A stretch of DNA of 6,085 bases from Burkholderiaceae bacterium (lineage in GTDB: Bacteria; Pseudomonadota; Gammaproteobacteria; Burkholderiales; Burkholderiaceae). The stretch spans positions 1 through 6,085 of the forward strand of contig JAGOCV010000251.1 of the NCBI GenBank assembly GCA_017998575.1, in the 5' to 3' direction. Below are positions 1-6,085 of this stretch, one piece after another. The position numbers were made by a program, and so were the translations under genes. A model generated the notes under the pieces. It was not told the DNA's origin, did no database searches, and saw only the letters and a list, made by a program, of their open reading frames with translations. Within the stretch, counting starts at the first letter, position 1. Each line of letters opens with the position of its first letter.

Positions 1-743
<743 letters not shown>

Positions 744-772
744 TCAAGCGACGTTTTCCACCATCCCGACCC

Positions 773-1072
773 ATGTCCCTTTCCGCCGAAGACATCGCGC
801 GCATCGCGCATCTCGCGCGGCTGGAACTCCAGCCCGACGAAAGCGAGCGCATGCTCACAAAGATCAACGACTTCTTCGCCATCGTGGAGCAGATGCGCGC
901 TGTGGATACCTCGGGCGTGCAGCCGCTGTCGCACCCTGTGGAGACCGTGCGCGAGGTGGCGTTGCGGCTGGCCGACGACGTCGCCACCGGCCCGACCGAC
1001 CGCGAGGCCAACCAGCGCAGCGCGCCAGCCGTCGAGCGCGGCCTGTTCCTCGTGCCGCAGGTGATCGAATGA
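773..1072 (+). CDS. gatC: Aspartyl/glutamyl-tRNA(Asn/Gln) amidotransferase subunit C
   Basis: Small structural subunit of the cytoplasmic GatCAB complex; in known structures it wraps around the GatA-GatB interface and stabilises GatA. The 99-residue product has the family's usual length. It shows the N-terminal helix [12 protein letters not shown] (residues 8-19), the middle segment [12 protein letters not shown] (44-55), the L-R-x-D-D-V region (65-70), the R-E-x-N element (77-80), and the C-terminal [10 protein letters not shown] (90-99), which fits the family ending G-x-F-x-V-P-x-V-I-E. The ATG at 773 gives the family N-terminus directly, but no Shine-Dalgarno match precedes it. It is the first gene of gatCAB, and its stop overlaps the gatA start in ATGA (1069-1072), which suggests translational coupling. 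Identification is very secure. Confidence 0.97.
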   Translation: MSLSAEDIARIAHLARLELQPDESERMLTKINDFFAIVEQMRAVDTSGVQPLSHPVETVREVALRLADDVATGPTDREANQRSAPAVERGLFLVPQVIE

Positions 1073-2583
1073 GTACGGACTTGCACCAACTCGGCGTCGT
1101 GGCACTGGCCGCGAAGCTGCGCGCGAAAGAGGTGTCGGCCACCGAAGCCGCCGAGCATTTCCTCAAGCGCGCCAAGACGATCGACGCCGTCGAACGCACC
1201 GCAGCCACGATGAACGAGCAGCCGGCGCACGACGCATGGGGCGCTTTCCTTTCGATGGACGAAGACACCACGCTGCGCCAGGCCCGTGCGGCCGATGCCC
1301 GCATTGCCGCCGGCGACGCCGGGCCACTCGCTGGCGTGCCCATCGCGCACAAGGACGTGTTCGTGACGCGGGACTTTCCCACCACCGCCGGCTCGAAGAT
1401 GCTTGCAGACTATCGCTCGCCGTTCGACGCCACGGTGGTCGCACGTCTGACCGATGCGGGCTGCGTGACGCTGGGCAAGACCAGCTGCGACGAATTCGCC
1501 ATGGGCTCGGCCAACGAGAACTGCGCCTATGGTCCGGTGCGCAACCCCTGGGACGCCACGCGCGTGCCCGGCGGTTCGTCGGGCGGCAGCGCGGCGGCCG
1601 TGGCTGCACGTCTGGCACCGGCGGCCACCGGCACCGACACCGGCGGATCGATCCGCCAGCCCGCAGCCTTCTGCGGCGTCACCGGCATCAAGCCCACCTA
1701 CGGCCGCGCCTCGCGCTACGGGATGATCGCGTACGGCTCCAGCCTCGACCAGGCCGGCGTCATGGCGCAGAGCGCCGAAGATTGCGCGTTGCTGCTGTCG
1801 GCCCTGTGCGGTCCCGACGTGGCGCGCGACTCGACGTCGCTCGACGTGCCGGCCGAAGACTATTCGCTCGCACTCGGCCACGCGCTGGCTGGCCTGCGCA
1901 TCGGCATCCCGAAGGAGTTCTTCGGCGATGGCCTGGCGGCCGACGTGCGCACGGCCATCGATGCGGCGCTCAAGGAGTACGAGAAGCTCGGCGCCACGCT
2001 GGTGCCCATCTCGCTGCCGCGCACCGAGCTCGCCATTCCCGTGTACTACGTGATCGCGCCGGCCGAAGCGTCGTCCAACCTCTCGCGCTTCGACGGCGTG
2101 AAGTTCGGCCACCGCGCGAAGGACTACACCGATCTGGTCGACATGTACAAGAAAACCCGCGCCGAAGGCTTCGGCGATGAGGTCAAGCGCCGCATCATGG
2201 TGGGCACCTACGTGCTCTCGCACGGCTACTACGACGCCTACTACCTGCAGGCGCAGAAGATCCGCCGCATGATCGCCGACGACTTCCAGCAGGCCTTCGC
2301 GCAATGCGACGTGATCGCCGGGCCGGTGGCGCCCACCGTGGCCTGGAAGCTCGGCGAGAAGGCCGACGATCCGGTCGCCAGCTACCTGGCCGACATCTTC
2401 ACCCTGCCCGCCTCGCTGGCCGGCCTGCCCGGTCTGAGCCTGCCGTGCGGCTTCGGCGCCGGCGACATGCCCGTGGGCCTGCAGCTCATCGGCAACTACT
2501 TCGGTGAAGCGAAGCTGCTCAATGCCGCGCACCGCTTCCAGCAGGCCACCGACTGGCACGCGAAGACGCCCGCAGGAATCTGA
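1069..2583 (+). CDS. gatA: Aspartyl/glutamyl-tRNA(Asn/Gln) amidotransferase subunit A (amidase)
   Basis: Glutaminase subunit of GatCAB: it hydrolyses glutamine and sends the ammonia through a channel to GatB, where the tRNA-bound Glu or Asp is amidated. The 504-residue product is an amidase-signature enzyme. The catalytic triad is visible as Lys95 in GVPIAHKD, cis-Ser170 in [11 protein letters not shown], and nucleophile Ser194 in [12 protein letters not shown]. The Lys-to-Ser and Ser-to-Ser spacings (75 and 24) equal those of S. aureus GatA (K79, S154, S178). The C-terminal [11 protein letters not shown] and PVGLQLIG blocks are also typical. The start at 1069 overlaps the gatC stop and follows AGGTG (1059-1063); the same frame stays open far upstream, but that extension has no family sequence. 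Residues around 36-57 form a longer linker than in S. aureus. GatB follows after 2 bases. Confidence 0.98.
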   Translation: MSTDLHQLGVVALAAKLRAKEVSATEAAEHFLKRAKTIDAVERTAATMNEQPAHDAWGAFLSMDEDTTLRQARAADARIAAGDAGPLAGVPIAHKDVFVTRDFPTTAGSKMLADYRSPFDATVVARLTDAGCVTLGKTSCDEFAMGSANENCAYGPVRNPWDATRVPGGSSGGSAAAVAARLAPAATGTDTGGSIRQPAAFCGVTGIKPTYGRASRYGMIAYGSSLDQAGVMAQSAEDCALLLSALCGPDVARDSTSLDVPAEDYSLALGHALAGLRIGIPKEFFGDGLAADVRTAIDAALKEYEKLGATLVPISLPRTELAIPVYYVIAPAEASSNLSRFDGVKFGHRAKDYTDLVDMYKKTRAEGFGDEVKRRIMVGTYVLSHGYYDAYYLQAQKIRRMIADDFQQAFAQCDVIAGPVAPTVAWKLGEKADDPVASYLADIFTLPASLAGLPGLSLPCGFGAGDMPVGLQLIGNYFGEAKLLNAAHRFQQATDWHAKTPAGI

Positions 2584-2585
2584 CC

Positions 2586-4055
2586 ATGAGCGACAAGAGC
2601 AAGACGAAATCGCTGCTGGTGCAGGGCTACGAAGTCGTGATCGGCTTCGAGACGCACGCCCAGCTCTCCACCGACAGCAAGATCTTCAGCCGTGCCCCGA
2701 CGGACTTCGGCGCCGAGCCGAACACGCAGGCCTCGCCGGTGGATCTGGCGCTGCCCGGCACGCTGCCCGTGATGAACCGCGGCGCGGTCGAGCGCGCCAT
2801 CCGCCTGGGCCTGGCCATCGGCGCACACGTGGCGCCGCGCTCGGTGTTCGCGCGCAAGAACTACTTCTATCCCGATCTGCCCAAGGGCTACCAGATCAGC
2901 CAGTACGAGATCCCGGTCGTACAGGGCGGCGAGATCTCGTTCTTCGTCGACGGCGAGAAGAAGACGGTGCAACTGGAGCGTGCCCACCTCGAGGAAGACG
3001 CGGGCAAGTCGCTGCACGAAGACTTCGTGGGCATGAGCGGCATCGATCTCAACCGCGCGGGCACGCCGTTGCTGGAGATCGTCACCAAACCCGACATGCG
3101 CTCGTCGGAAGAGGCCGTGGCCTACGCAAAAGAGCTGCACAAGATCGTGACGTGGATCGGCATCTGCGACGGCAACATGCAGGAGGGCTCGTTCCGCTGC
3201 GACGCCAACGTCTCGGTGAGGAAACCCGGCCAGCCGTTCGGCACGCGGCGCGAGATCAAGAACCTCAACAGTTTCCGCTTCATGCAGCAGGCCATCGATT
3301 TCGAGGTGCGCTGGCAGATCGAGCAGATCGAGGACGGCCACGCGATCCAGCAGGCCACCGTGCTGTTCGATCCCGACACGGGCGAGACGCGCGCCATGCG
3401 CACCAAGGAAGACGCGGCCGACTACCGCTACTTCCCCGATCCCGACCTGCCGCCGCTGGTGATCGCGCCCGAGTGGATCGATGCCGTGCGCGCCGACATG
3501 CCCGAGCTGCCGCGCACCATGGCGTCGCGCTTCGTGGCCGACTACGGCCTGCCCGAGTACGACGCGACCACGCTCACGCAGAGCAAGGCCATGGGCGCGT
3601 ATTTCGAAGCGGCTGCCAGGGCCTGCGGCCAGCCCAAGCTGGCAAGCAACTGGATCATGGGCGAGGTCTCCCGCCGGCTCAACGCAGGGGATACCGGCAT
3701 CGAGGCGGCGCCTGTCTCGGCGGCGCAACTGGGCGCGCTGATCGGCCGCATCGCCGACGGCACGGTGTCCAACGCCGCGGCACGCCAGGTCTTCGAGGCG
3801 CTATGGAGCGGCGAAGGCCACGACGTGGACGCCGTCATCGAAGCGCGGGGCCTGCGGCAGATGAACGACAGCGGCGAGCTCGAGAAGATCATCGACGAGG
3901 TGCTCGCCGCCAACGCCGACAACGTGGCGCAGTTCCGCGCGGGCAAGGACAAGGCGTTCAATGCGCTGGTCGGCCAGGCCATGAAGGCCAGCCGCGGCAA
4001 GGCCAATCCGCAGCAGGTGAACGACCTGCTGCGCCGCAAGCTGCAACAGGGCTGA
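2586..4055 (+). CDS. gatB: Aspartyl/glutamyl-tRNA(Asn/Gln) amidotransferase subunit B
   Basis: The kinase and tRNA-binding subunit of GatCAB. It activates the side-chain carboxylate of Glu-tRNA(Gln) or Asp-tRNA(Asn) with ATP, then amidates it with ammonia from GatA. The 489-residue product shows the cradle-domain blocks [12 protein letters not shown] (16-27), [16 protein letters not shown] (93-108), [15 protein letters not shown] (152-166), [13 protein letters not shown] (200-212), EIKNLNSF (223-230) and [13 protein letters not shown] (279-291). It ends in the helical and YqeY-like tail ([12 protein letters not shown] onward), which contacts tRNA. The ATG at 2586 follows AGGAA (2574-2578) with 7 bases of spacing. 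About 10 residues precede the common GatB N-terminus. It is the last gene of gatCAB and converges on the DUF4124 gene. Whether the complex serves Asn, Gln or both depends on synthetases outside this window. Confidence 0.98.
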   Translation: MSDKSKTKSLLVQGYEVVIGFETHAQLSTDSKIFSRAPTDFGAEPNTQASPVDLALPGTLPVMNRGAVERAIRLGLAIGAHVAPRSVFARKNYFYPDLPKGYQISQYEIPVVQGGEISFFVDGEKKTVQLERAHLEEDAGKSLHEDFVGMSGIDLNRAGTPLLEIVTKPDMRSSEEAVAYAKELHKIVTWIGICDGNMQEGSFRCDANVSVRKPGQPFGTRREIKNLNSFRFMQQAIDFEVRWQIEQIEDGHAIQQATVLFDPDTGETRAMRTKEDAADYRYFPDPDLPPLVIAPEWIDAVRADMPELPRTMASRFVADYGLPEYDATTLTQSKAMGAYFEAAARACGQPKLASNWIMGEVSRRLNAGDTGIEAAPVSAAQLGALIGRIADGTVSNAAARQVFEALWSGEGHDVDAVIEARGLRQMNDSGELEKIIDEVLAANADNVAQFRAGKDKAFNALVGQAMKASRGKANPQQVNDLLRRKLQQG

Positions 4056-4075
4056 CCCGACACGCAGGTGGCACA

Positions 4076-4095
4076 ACGCCGGCCCCGGCCGGCGT
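4076..4095. terminator. GC-rich hairpin between convergent gatB and the DUF4124 gene
   Basis: ACGCCGGCC (4076-4084) is exactly complementary to GGCCGGCGT (4087-4095). Allowing a 4-base loop, this gives an 8-base-pair stem. It lies in the 47-base gap between two convergent stop codons (4055 and 4103), where a bidirectional terminator would be expected. Neither side has a run of Ts, so it is not a classical intrinsic terminator and may need Rho or act only weakly. Confidence 0.45.
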
Positions 4096-4102
4096 GCGCC
4101 GC

Positions 4103-4792
4103 TCAGGGCCGCGTGGTGGTGTGCTGCGCGGCGCTGGCCCGGCCGGCGGCCTGGGCGGCCCAGAGCTCTTTCAGGCGCACGAGTTCGTCGTCGAAGCGCG
4201 CGTTCACGCGGCGCTTCTCGCCGTCCTGATCGGCGATGAACTTGGCCTGGATGGCCAGGCTCTGGTCGTTGTCCTCGCGCTGGCGCTTGAGCGAGGCGGG
4301 CGCGCGGGTGGGGTCTTTCTTGTAGAACTCGAATTCGGCGTCGATCTGGGCTTTCTGCTTGGCCAGTTCGTCCGAGCGCTTGCGTGCGGCGGCGATGACG
4401 TCGTCCACCTGGGCCAGTGCTTCGGCCCGCTCGCGTGCGTGCACCTCGATGCTGGGGTAGCGGATCAGCAGCGCGCGTTCGCGCCGCTTTTCTTCCAGCG
4501 CGCGCGCGTCCTCGGCCGCCTGCTGCCGGCGGCGCTCGTCACGCTCGGCCTGCTCGCGCGCCGTCCAGGTCGGCTCGACCGTGCGCTTGACCGTGCCGCT
4601 GGGATTGAGCACGCGTTGCTCGCGGTCGATGCAGTCGATGATGGGCCGGTCGGACGTGAGTCGCCGTCCCTTGGCATCGGTGCAGGTGTAGATGCCCTGC
4701 GCCATCGCCGGTGCCGCTGCCGTCATCAGCACCCATCCCAGCGACAAGGCGCCGGAGCGGGCGGAAAAGGGGAGGAGGCGGCGGCTTGGCAC
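4103..4792 (-). CDS. Predicted exported coiled-coil protein with DUF4124 domain
   Basis: No specific function is known to me. The 229-residue product starts with a signal peptide: basic MPSRR, a hydrophobic stretch, and APAMA followed by Q, predicting cleavage after Ala31 and a periplasmic location. The DUF4124-like segment follows (GIYTCTDAKGRRLTSDRP, then DCIDREQ), with the only two cysteines, Cys37 and Cys54, which could form a disulfide. Residues about 76-110 and 115-210 are rich in E, K, R, Q and A and look like coiled coil, interrupted near RYPSIEVHARER (111-122). The chosen start is a GTG at 4792, because the in-frame Met23 would destroy the signal peptide. An AAGGA lies 11 bases upstream, rather far. 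The gene lies 58 bases downstream of pyrE on the same strand and may be cotranscribed with it. It resembles DUF4124 proteins of related betaproteobacteria, as I recall them. Confidence 0.85.
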   Translation of the reverse strand: MPSRRLLPFSARSGALSLGWVLMTAAAPAMAQGIYTCTDAKGRRLTSDRPIIDCIDREQRVLNPSGTVKRTVEPTWTAREQAERDERRRQQAAEDARALEEKRRERALLIRYPSIEVHARERAEALAQVDDVIAAARKRSDELAKQKAQIDAEFEFYKKDPTRAPASLKRQREDNDQSLAIQAKFIADQDGEKRRVNARFDDELVRLKELWAAQAAGRASAAQHTTTRP

Positions 4793-4850
4793 GACGGTGT
4801 GTTTCCTTGTTCTGCTGTCCCTGGGAGCTCACCGCCGGGGCGCTGCGGCC

Positions 4851-5543
4851 TCAGCCCGCGCCGTAGCGCTCGCGGTAGGCCAGCACGCGCTGATGGTGGG
4901 CGCCGAACTCCGCGGCACCGCGCTGCGCCAGATACTGCAATAAATCTGCCAGCCTCGCAATCACACAAACCTGCAGCCCCAGTTCGCGGCGGACATAGGC
5001 CACGGCGCTGTAAGGCACGTCCTGCCCGTTCTCGGTGGCTTTCTCCTGCCGGTCGAGGGCCAGCGCCACCGCATGGGGCGTGGCGCCCGCGCGCTCGATG
5101 ATGGCGATGGATTCGCGCACCGCGGTGCCGGCGGACATCACGTCGTCGACGATCATCACCCGCCCCGCCAGCGGCGCGCCCACCAGCGAGCCGCCCTCGC
5201 CATGGTCCTTGGCTTCCTTGCGGTTGTAGGCGAAAGGCACATTGCGGCCCAGCCGTGCAAGCTCGATGGCCACGGCCGCCACCAGCGGAATACCCTTGTA
5301 GGCCGGGCCGAACAGCATGTCGAACTCGATGCCGCTGTCCAGGATGCGGCGTGCATAGAATTGCGCCAGCCGTCCGAGCTTGCCGCCGTCGTCGAACAGG
5401 CCCGCATTGAAGAAATACGGCGACTGCCGTCCGGCCTTGGTCTTGAATTCGCCGAAACGCAGCACGCCGGCCTCGACGGAAAACTGCACGAAATCCTGGG
5501 CCAGCGGGTCTTGCAAGACCGGCTCCGCGCCTTCAACCGCCAT
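4851..5543 (-). CDS. pyrE: Orotate phosphoribosyltransferase
   Basis: Cytoplasmic enzyme of de novo pyrimidine synthesis: orotate + PRPP gives OMP + diphosphate. The 230-residue product shows FKTKAGRQSPYFFNAG (residues 33-48; Lys36 aligns with E. coli Lys26), FGPAYKGIPL (78-87; Lys83), and the flexible catalytic loop NRKEAKDHGEGG (107-118; Lys109, Lys112, His114). The PRPP-binding motif is RVMIVDDVMSAGTA (128-141; Asp133 and Asp134). The ATG at 5541-5543 is chosen over an in-frame start at 5714, because it follows AAGGA with 7 bases of spacing and the longer reading would run antisense through conserved exonuclease codons. Length is normal or slightly long for the family. It diverges from the exonuclease gene with essentially no intergenic DNA, and the DUF4124 gene follows on the same strand. 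I see no E. coli-type attenuator upstream. Confidence 0.98.
   Translation of the reverse strand: MAVEGAEPVLQDPLAQDFVQFSVEAGVLRFGEFKTKAGRQSPYFFNAGLFDDGGKLGRLAQFYARRILDSGIEFDMLFGPAYKGIPLVAAVAIELARLGRNVPFAYNRKEAKDHGEGGSLVGAPLAGRVMIVDDVMSAGTAVRESIAIIERAGATPHAVALALDRQEKATENGQDVPYSAVAYVRRELGLQVCVIARLADLLQYLAQRGAAEFGAHHQRVLAYRERYGAG
5507..5520. repeat. Perfect 14-base palindrome in the pyrE 5' codons
   Basis: GGTCTTGCAAGACC is its own reverse complement. It covers pyrE codons 9-12 (Val-Leu-Gln-Asp; Leu as TTG and Gln as CAA, both less G/C-rich than the usual choice here) plus one base on each side. It lies 33 bases upstream of the exonuclease TTG start, where an operator for that gene could sit. 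It may also be chance. Confidence 0.4.
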
Positions 5544-5550
5544 GGGGACA

Positions 5551-5555
5551 TCCTT
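5551..5555 (-). promoter_or_regulatory. Ribosome binding site of pyrE
   Basis: The minus strand reads AAGGA, 7 bases before the pyrE ATG at 5543. The same bases on the plus strand are TCCTT, which runs into the TTG start codon of the exonuclease (5554-5556), so the initiation signals of the two genes are interlocked. This match decides the pyrE start. Confidence 0.75.
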
Positions 5556-6085
5556 GTTCAAACTCACCAGCCTCAACCTCAACGGCATCCGTTCCGCCGC
5601 CACCAAGGGCGTAGTCCAGTGGGTCGAGGGCCACGCGCCGGATTGTATTTGCGTGCAGGAGATCAAGGCGCAGGCGGCCGACATCGCGGGCAAGTTCGAA
5701 GACCTGGCCGGCATGAAGGGCCACTTCCACTTCGCCGAGAAGAAGGGCTACTCGGGGGTTGGCGTCTACAGCCGCCACGAACCCAGCGACGTGGTGATCG
5801 GCTGGGGCGACACCGAGTTCGATGCCGAGGGCCGCTACCTGGAGCTGCGCTTCGACACCCCCAAGCGCAAGCTCTCCATCATCAGCTGCTATTTCCCCAG
5901 CGGCTCGTCGGGAGAAGAGCGGCAACTGGCCAAGTTCCGCTTCCTGGCCGGGTTCTTCCCTTACCTCGTTCAGCTCAAGGCCACGCGCGAGTTCGTGCTG
6001 TGCGGCGACATCAACATCCCGCACCAGGAAAAAGACCTGAAGAACTGGCGCAGCAACCAGAAGAACAGTGGCTTCCTGCCCGAGG
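5554..6085 (+). CDS. xth: Exodeoxyribonuclease III family AP endonuclease (N-terminal part, cut by the right edge)
   Basis: Mg-dependent enzyme of the exonuclease III/AP endonuclease family, which cuts DNA at abasic sites and trims 3' ends in base-excision repair. The 177 visible codons show SLNLNGIRS (Asn8 matches E. coli Asn7), VQEIK with metal ligand Glu36, GYSGVGVYSR (65-74), EGRYLEL (92-98), SCYFPSGSS (111-119; Tyr113 matches E. coli Tyr109) and GDINIPH (151-157; Asp152 and Asn154). The last Asp and His of the active site lie beyond the window. I chose the TTG at 5554 because it gives the family N-terminus FKLTSLNLNG and has a weak G-rich GGGGA site 5 bases upstream. An in-frame ATG at 5542 adds four residues (MGTS) but overlaps the pyrE start by two bases and has no ribosome binding site. 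Its promoter must lie within pyrE. Confidence 0.95.
   Translation, partial: MFKLTSLNLNGIRSAATKGVVQWVEGHAPDCICVQEIKAQAADIAGKFEDLAGMKGHFHFAEKKGYSGVGVYSRHEPSDVVIGWGDTEFDAEGRYLELRFDTPKRKLSIISCYFPSGSSGEERQLAKFRFLAGFFPYLVQLKATREFVLCGDINIPHQEKDLKNWRSNQKNSGFLPE
5642..5647 (-). promoter_or_regulatory. Candidate -10 element of pyrE inside the exonuclease gene
   Basis: The minus strand reads TACAAT, 5 of 6 to the sigma-70 -10 consensus, about 100 bases upstream of the pyrE ATG. It would give a leader of roughly 90 bases. It lies antisense to exonuclease codons 30-32 (GAT TGT ATT), an unusually A/T-rich group of codons. The best -35-like hexamer upstream is TTGATC with only 13 bases of spacing, so the promoter call is weak. 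Confidence 0.35.

Noticed and set aside
2496..3728. 410-residue reading on the minus strand opposite gatB
   Set aside because: It mirrors gatB codons, has biased composition and no ribosome binding site or domain that I recognise. It is a coding shadow.
4793..4850. Possible terminator between pyrE and the DUF4124 gene
   Set aside because: Only imperfect short pairings are visible (GCTCCC with GGGACAGC) and there is no T-run, so no terminator can be supported.
2504..5101. 865-residue plus-strand reading through gatB, the DUF4124 gene and part of pyrE
   Set aside because: It is out of frame with gatB and antisense to two other real genes, and its composition is Arg/Gly/Ala-rich. It is a chance open frame.
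5542..5553. ATG at 5542 as the exonuclease start, adding MGTS
   Set aside because: It would overlap the pyrE start codon, has no Shine-Dalgarno match, and extends past the family N-terminus. It is not excluded, and is kept as the alternative to TTG 5554.
5544..5714. 57-codon N-terminal extension of pyrE starting at 5714
   Set aside because: The extension lies antisense to conserved exonuclease codons and matches no PyrE sequence. The ATG at 5543 has a well-placed ribosome binding site.

Overview
This window looks like ordinary core chromosome from a high-GC betaproteobacterium, most likely a member of the Comamonadaceae (Variovorax/Acidovorax type). That placement rests on the G/C-rich third codon positions, on the order mreB / gatC-gatA-gatB / DUF4124 protein / pyrE / exodeoxyribonuclease III, and on protein wording that I recall from that family, such as the exonuclease N-terminus FKLTSLNLNGIRSA. 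The genus is an inference from memory, not from a search.

Layout: (1) bases 1-557, minus strand: the first 185 codons of the cell-shape actin MreB, which continues off the left edge. (2) 558-772: a 215-base divergent intergenic region with the mreB ribosome binding site, a possible -10 element, and one exact match to the DnaA-box consensus. (3) 773-4055, plus strand: gatC, gatA and gatB, tightly packed (a 4-base ATGA overlap, then a 2-base gap), encoding the three subunits of the tRNA-dependent amidotransferase. (4) 4056-4102: a short convergent gap holding a strong GC hairpin. (5) 4103-4792, minus strand: a predicted exported coiled-coil protein with an N-terminal DUF4124 domain. (6) 4851-5543, minus strand: pyrE, orotate phosphoribosyltransferase. 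(7) 5554 to the right edge, plus strand: the first 177 codons of an exodeoxyribonuclease III (Xth/ExoA) family enzyme.

Functionally, GatCAB converts misacylated Glu-tRNA(Gln) and/or Asp-tRNA(Asn) to Gln-tRNA or Asn-tRNA. PyrE makes OMP in pyrimidine synthesis, the exonuclease acts in base-excision repair, and MreB organises wall synthesis. They share a neighbourhood but not a pathway. All reading frames are intact apart from the two cut by the window edges. I saw no RNA gene, mobile element, CRISPR array or large repeat.

I found no convincing undescribed system. The points worth a second look are regulatory: the pyrE and exonuclease start regions lie back to back with essentially no intergenic DNA, so each gene's promoter must lie inside the other's coding sequence; a 14-base perfect palindrome sits in the first codons of pyrE; and an isolated DnaA-box match sits between mreB and gatC.
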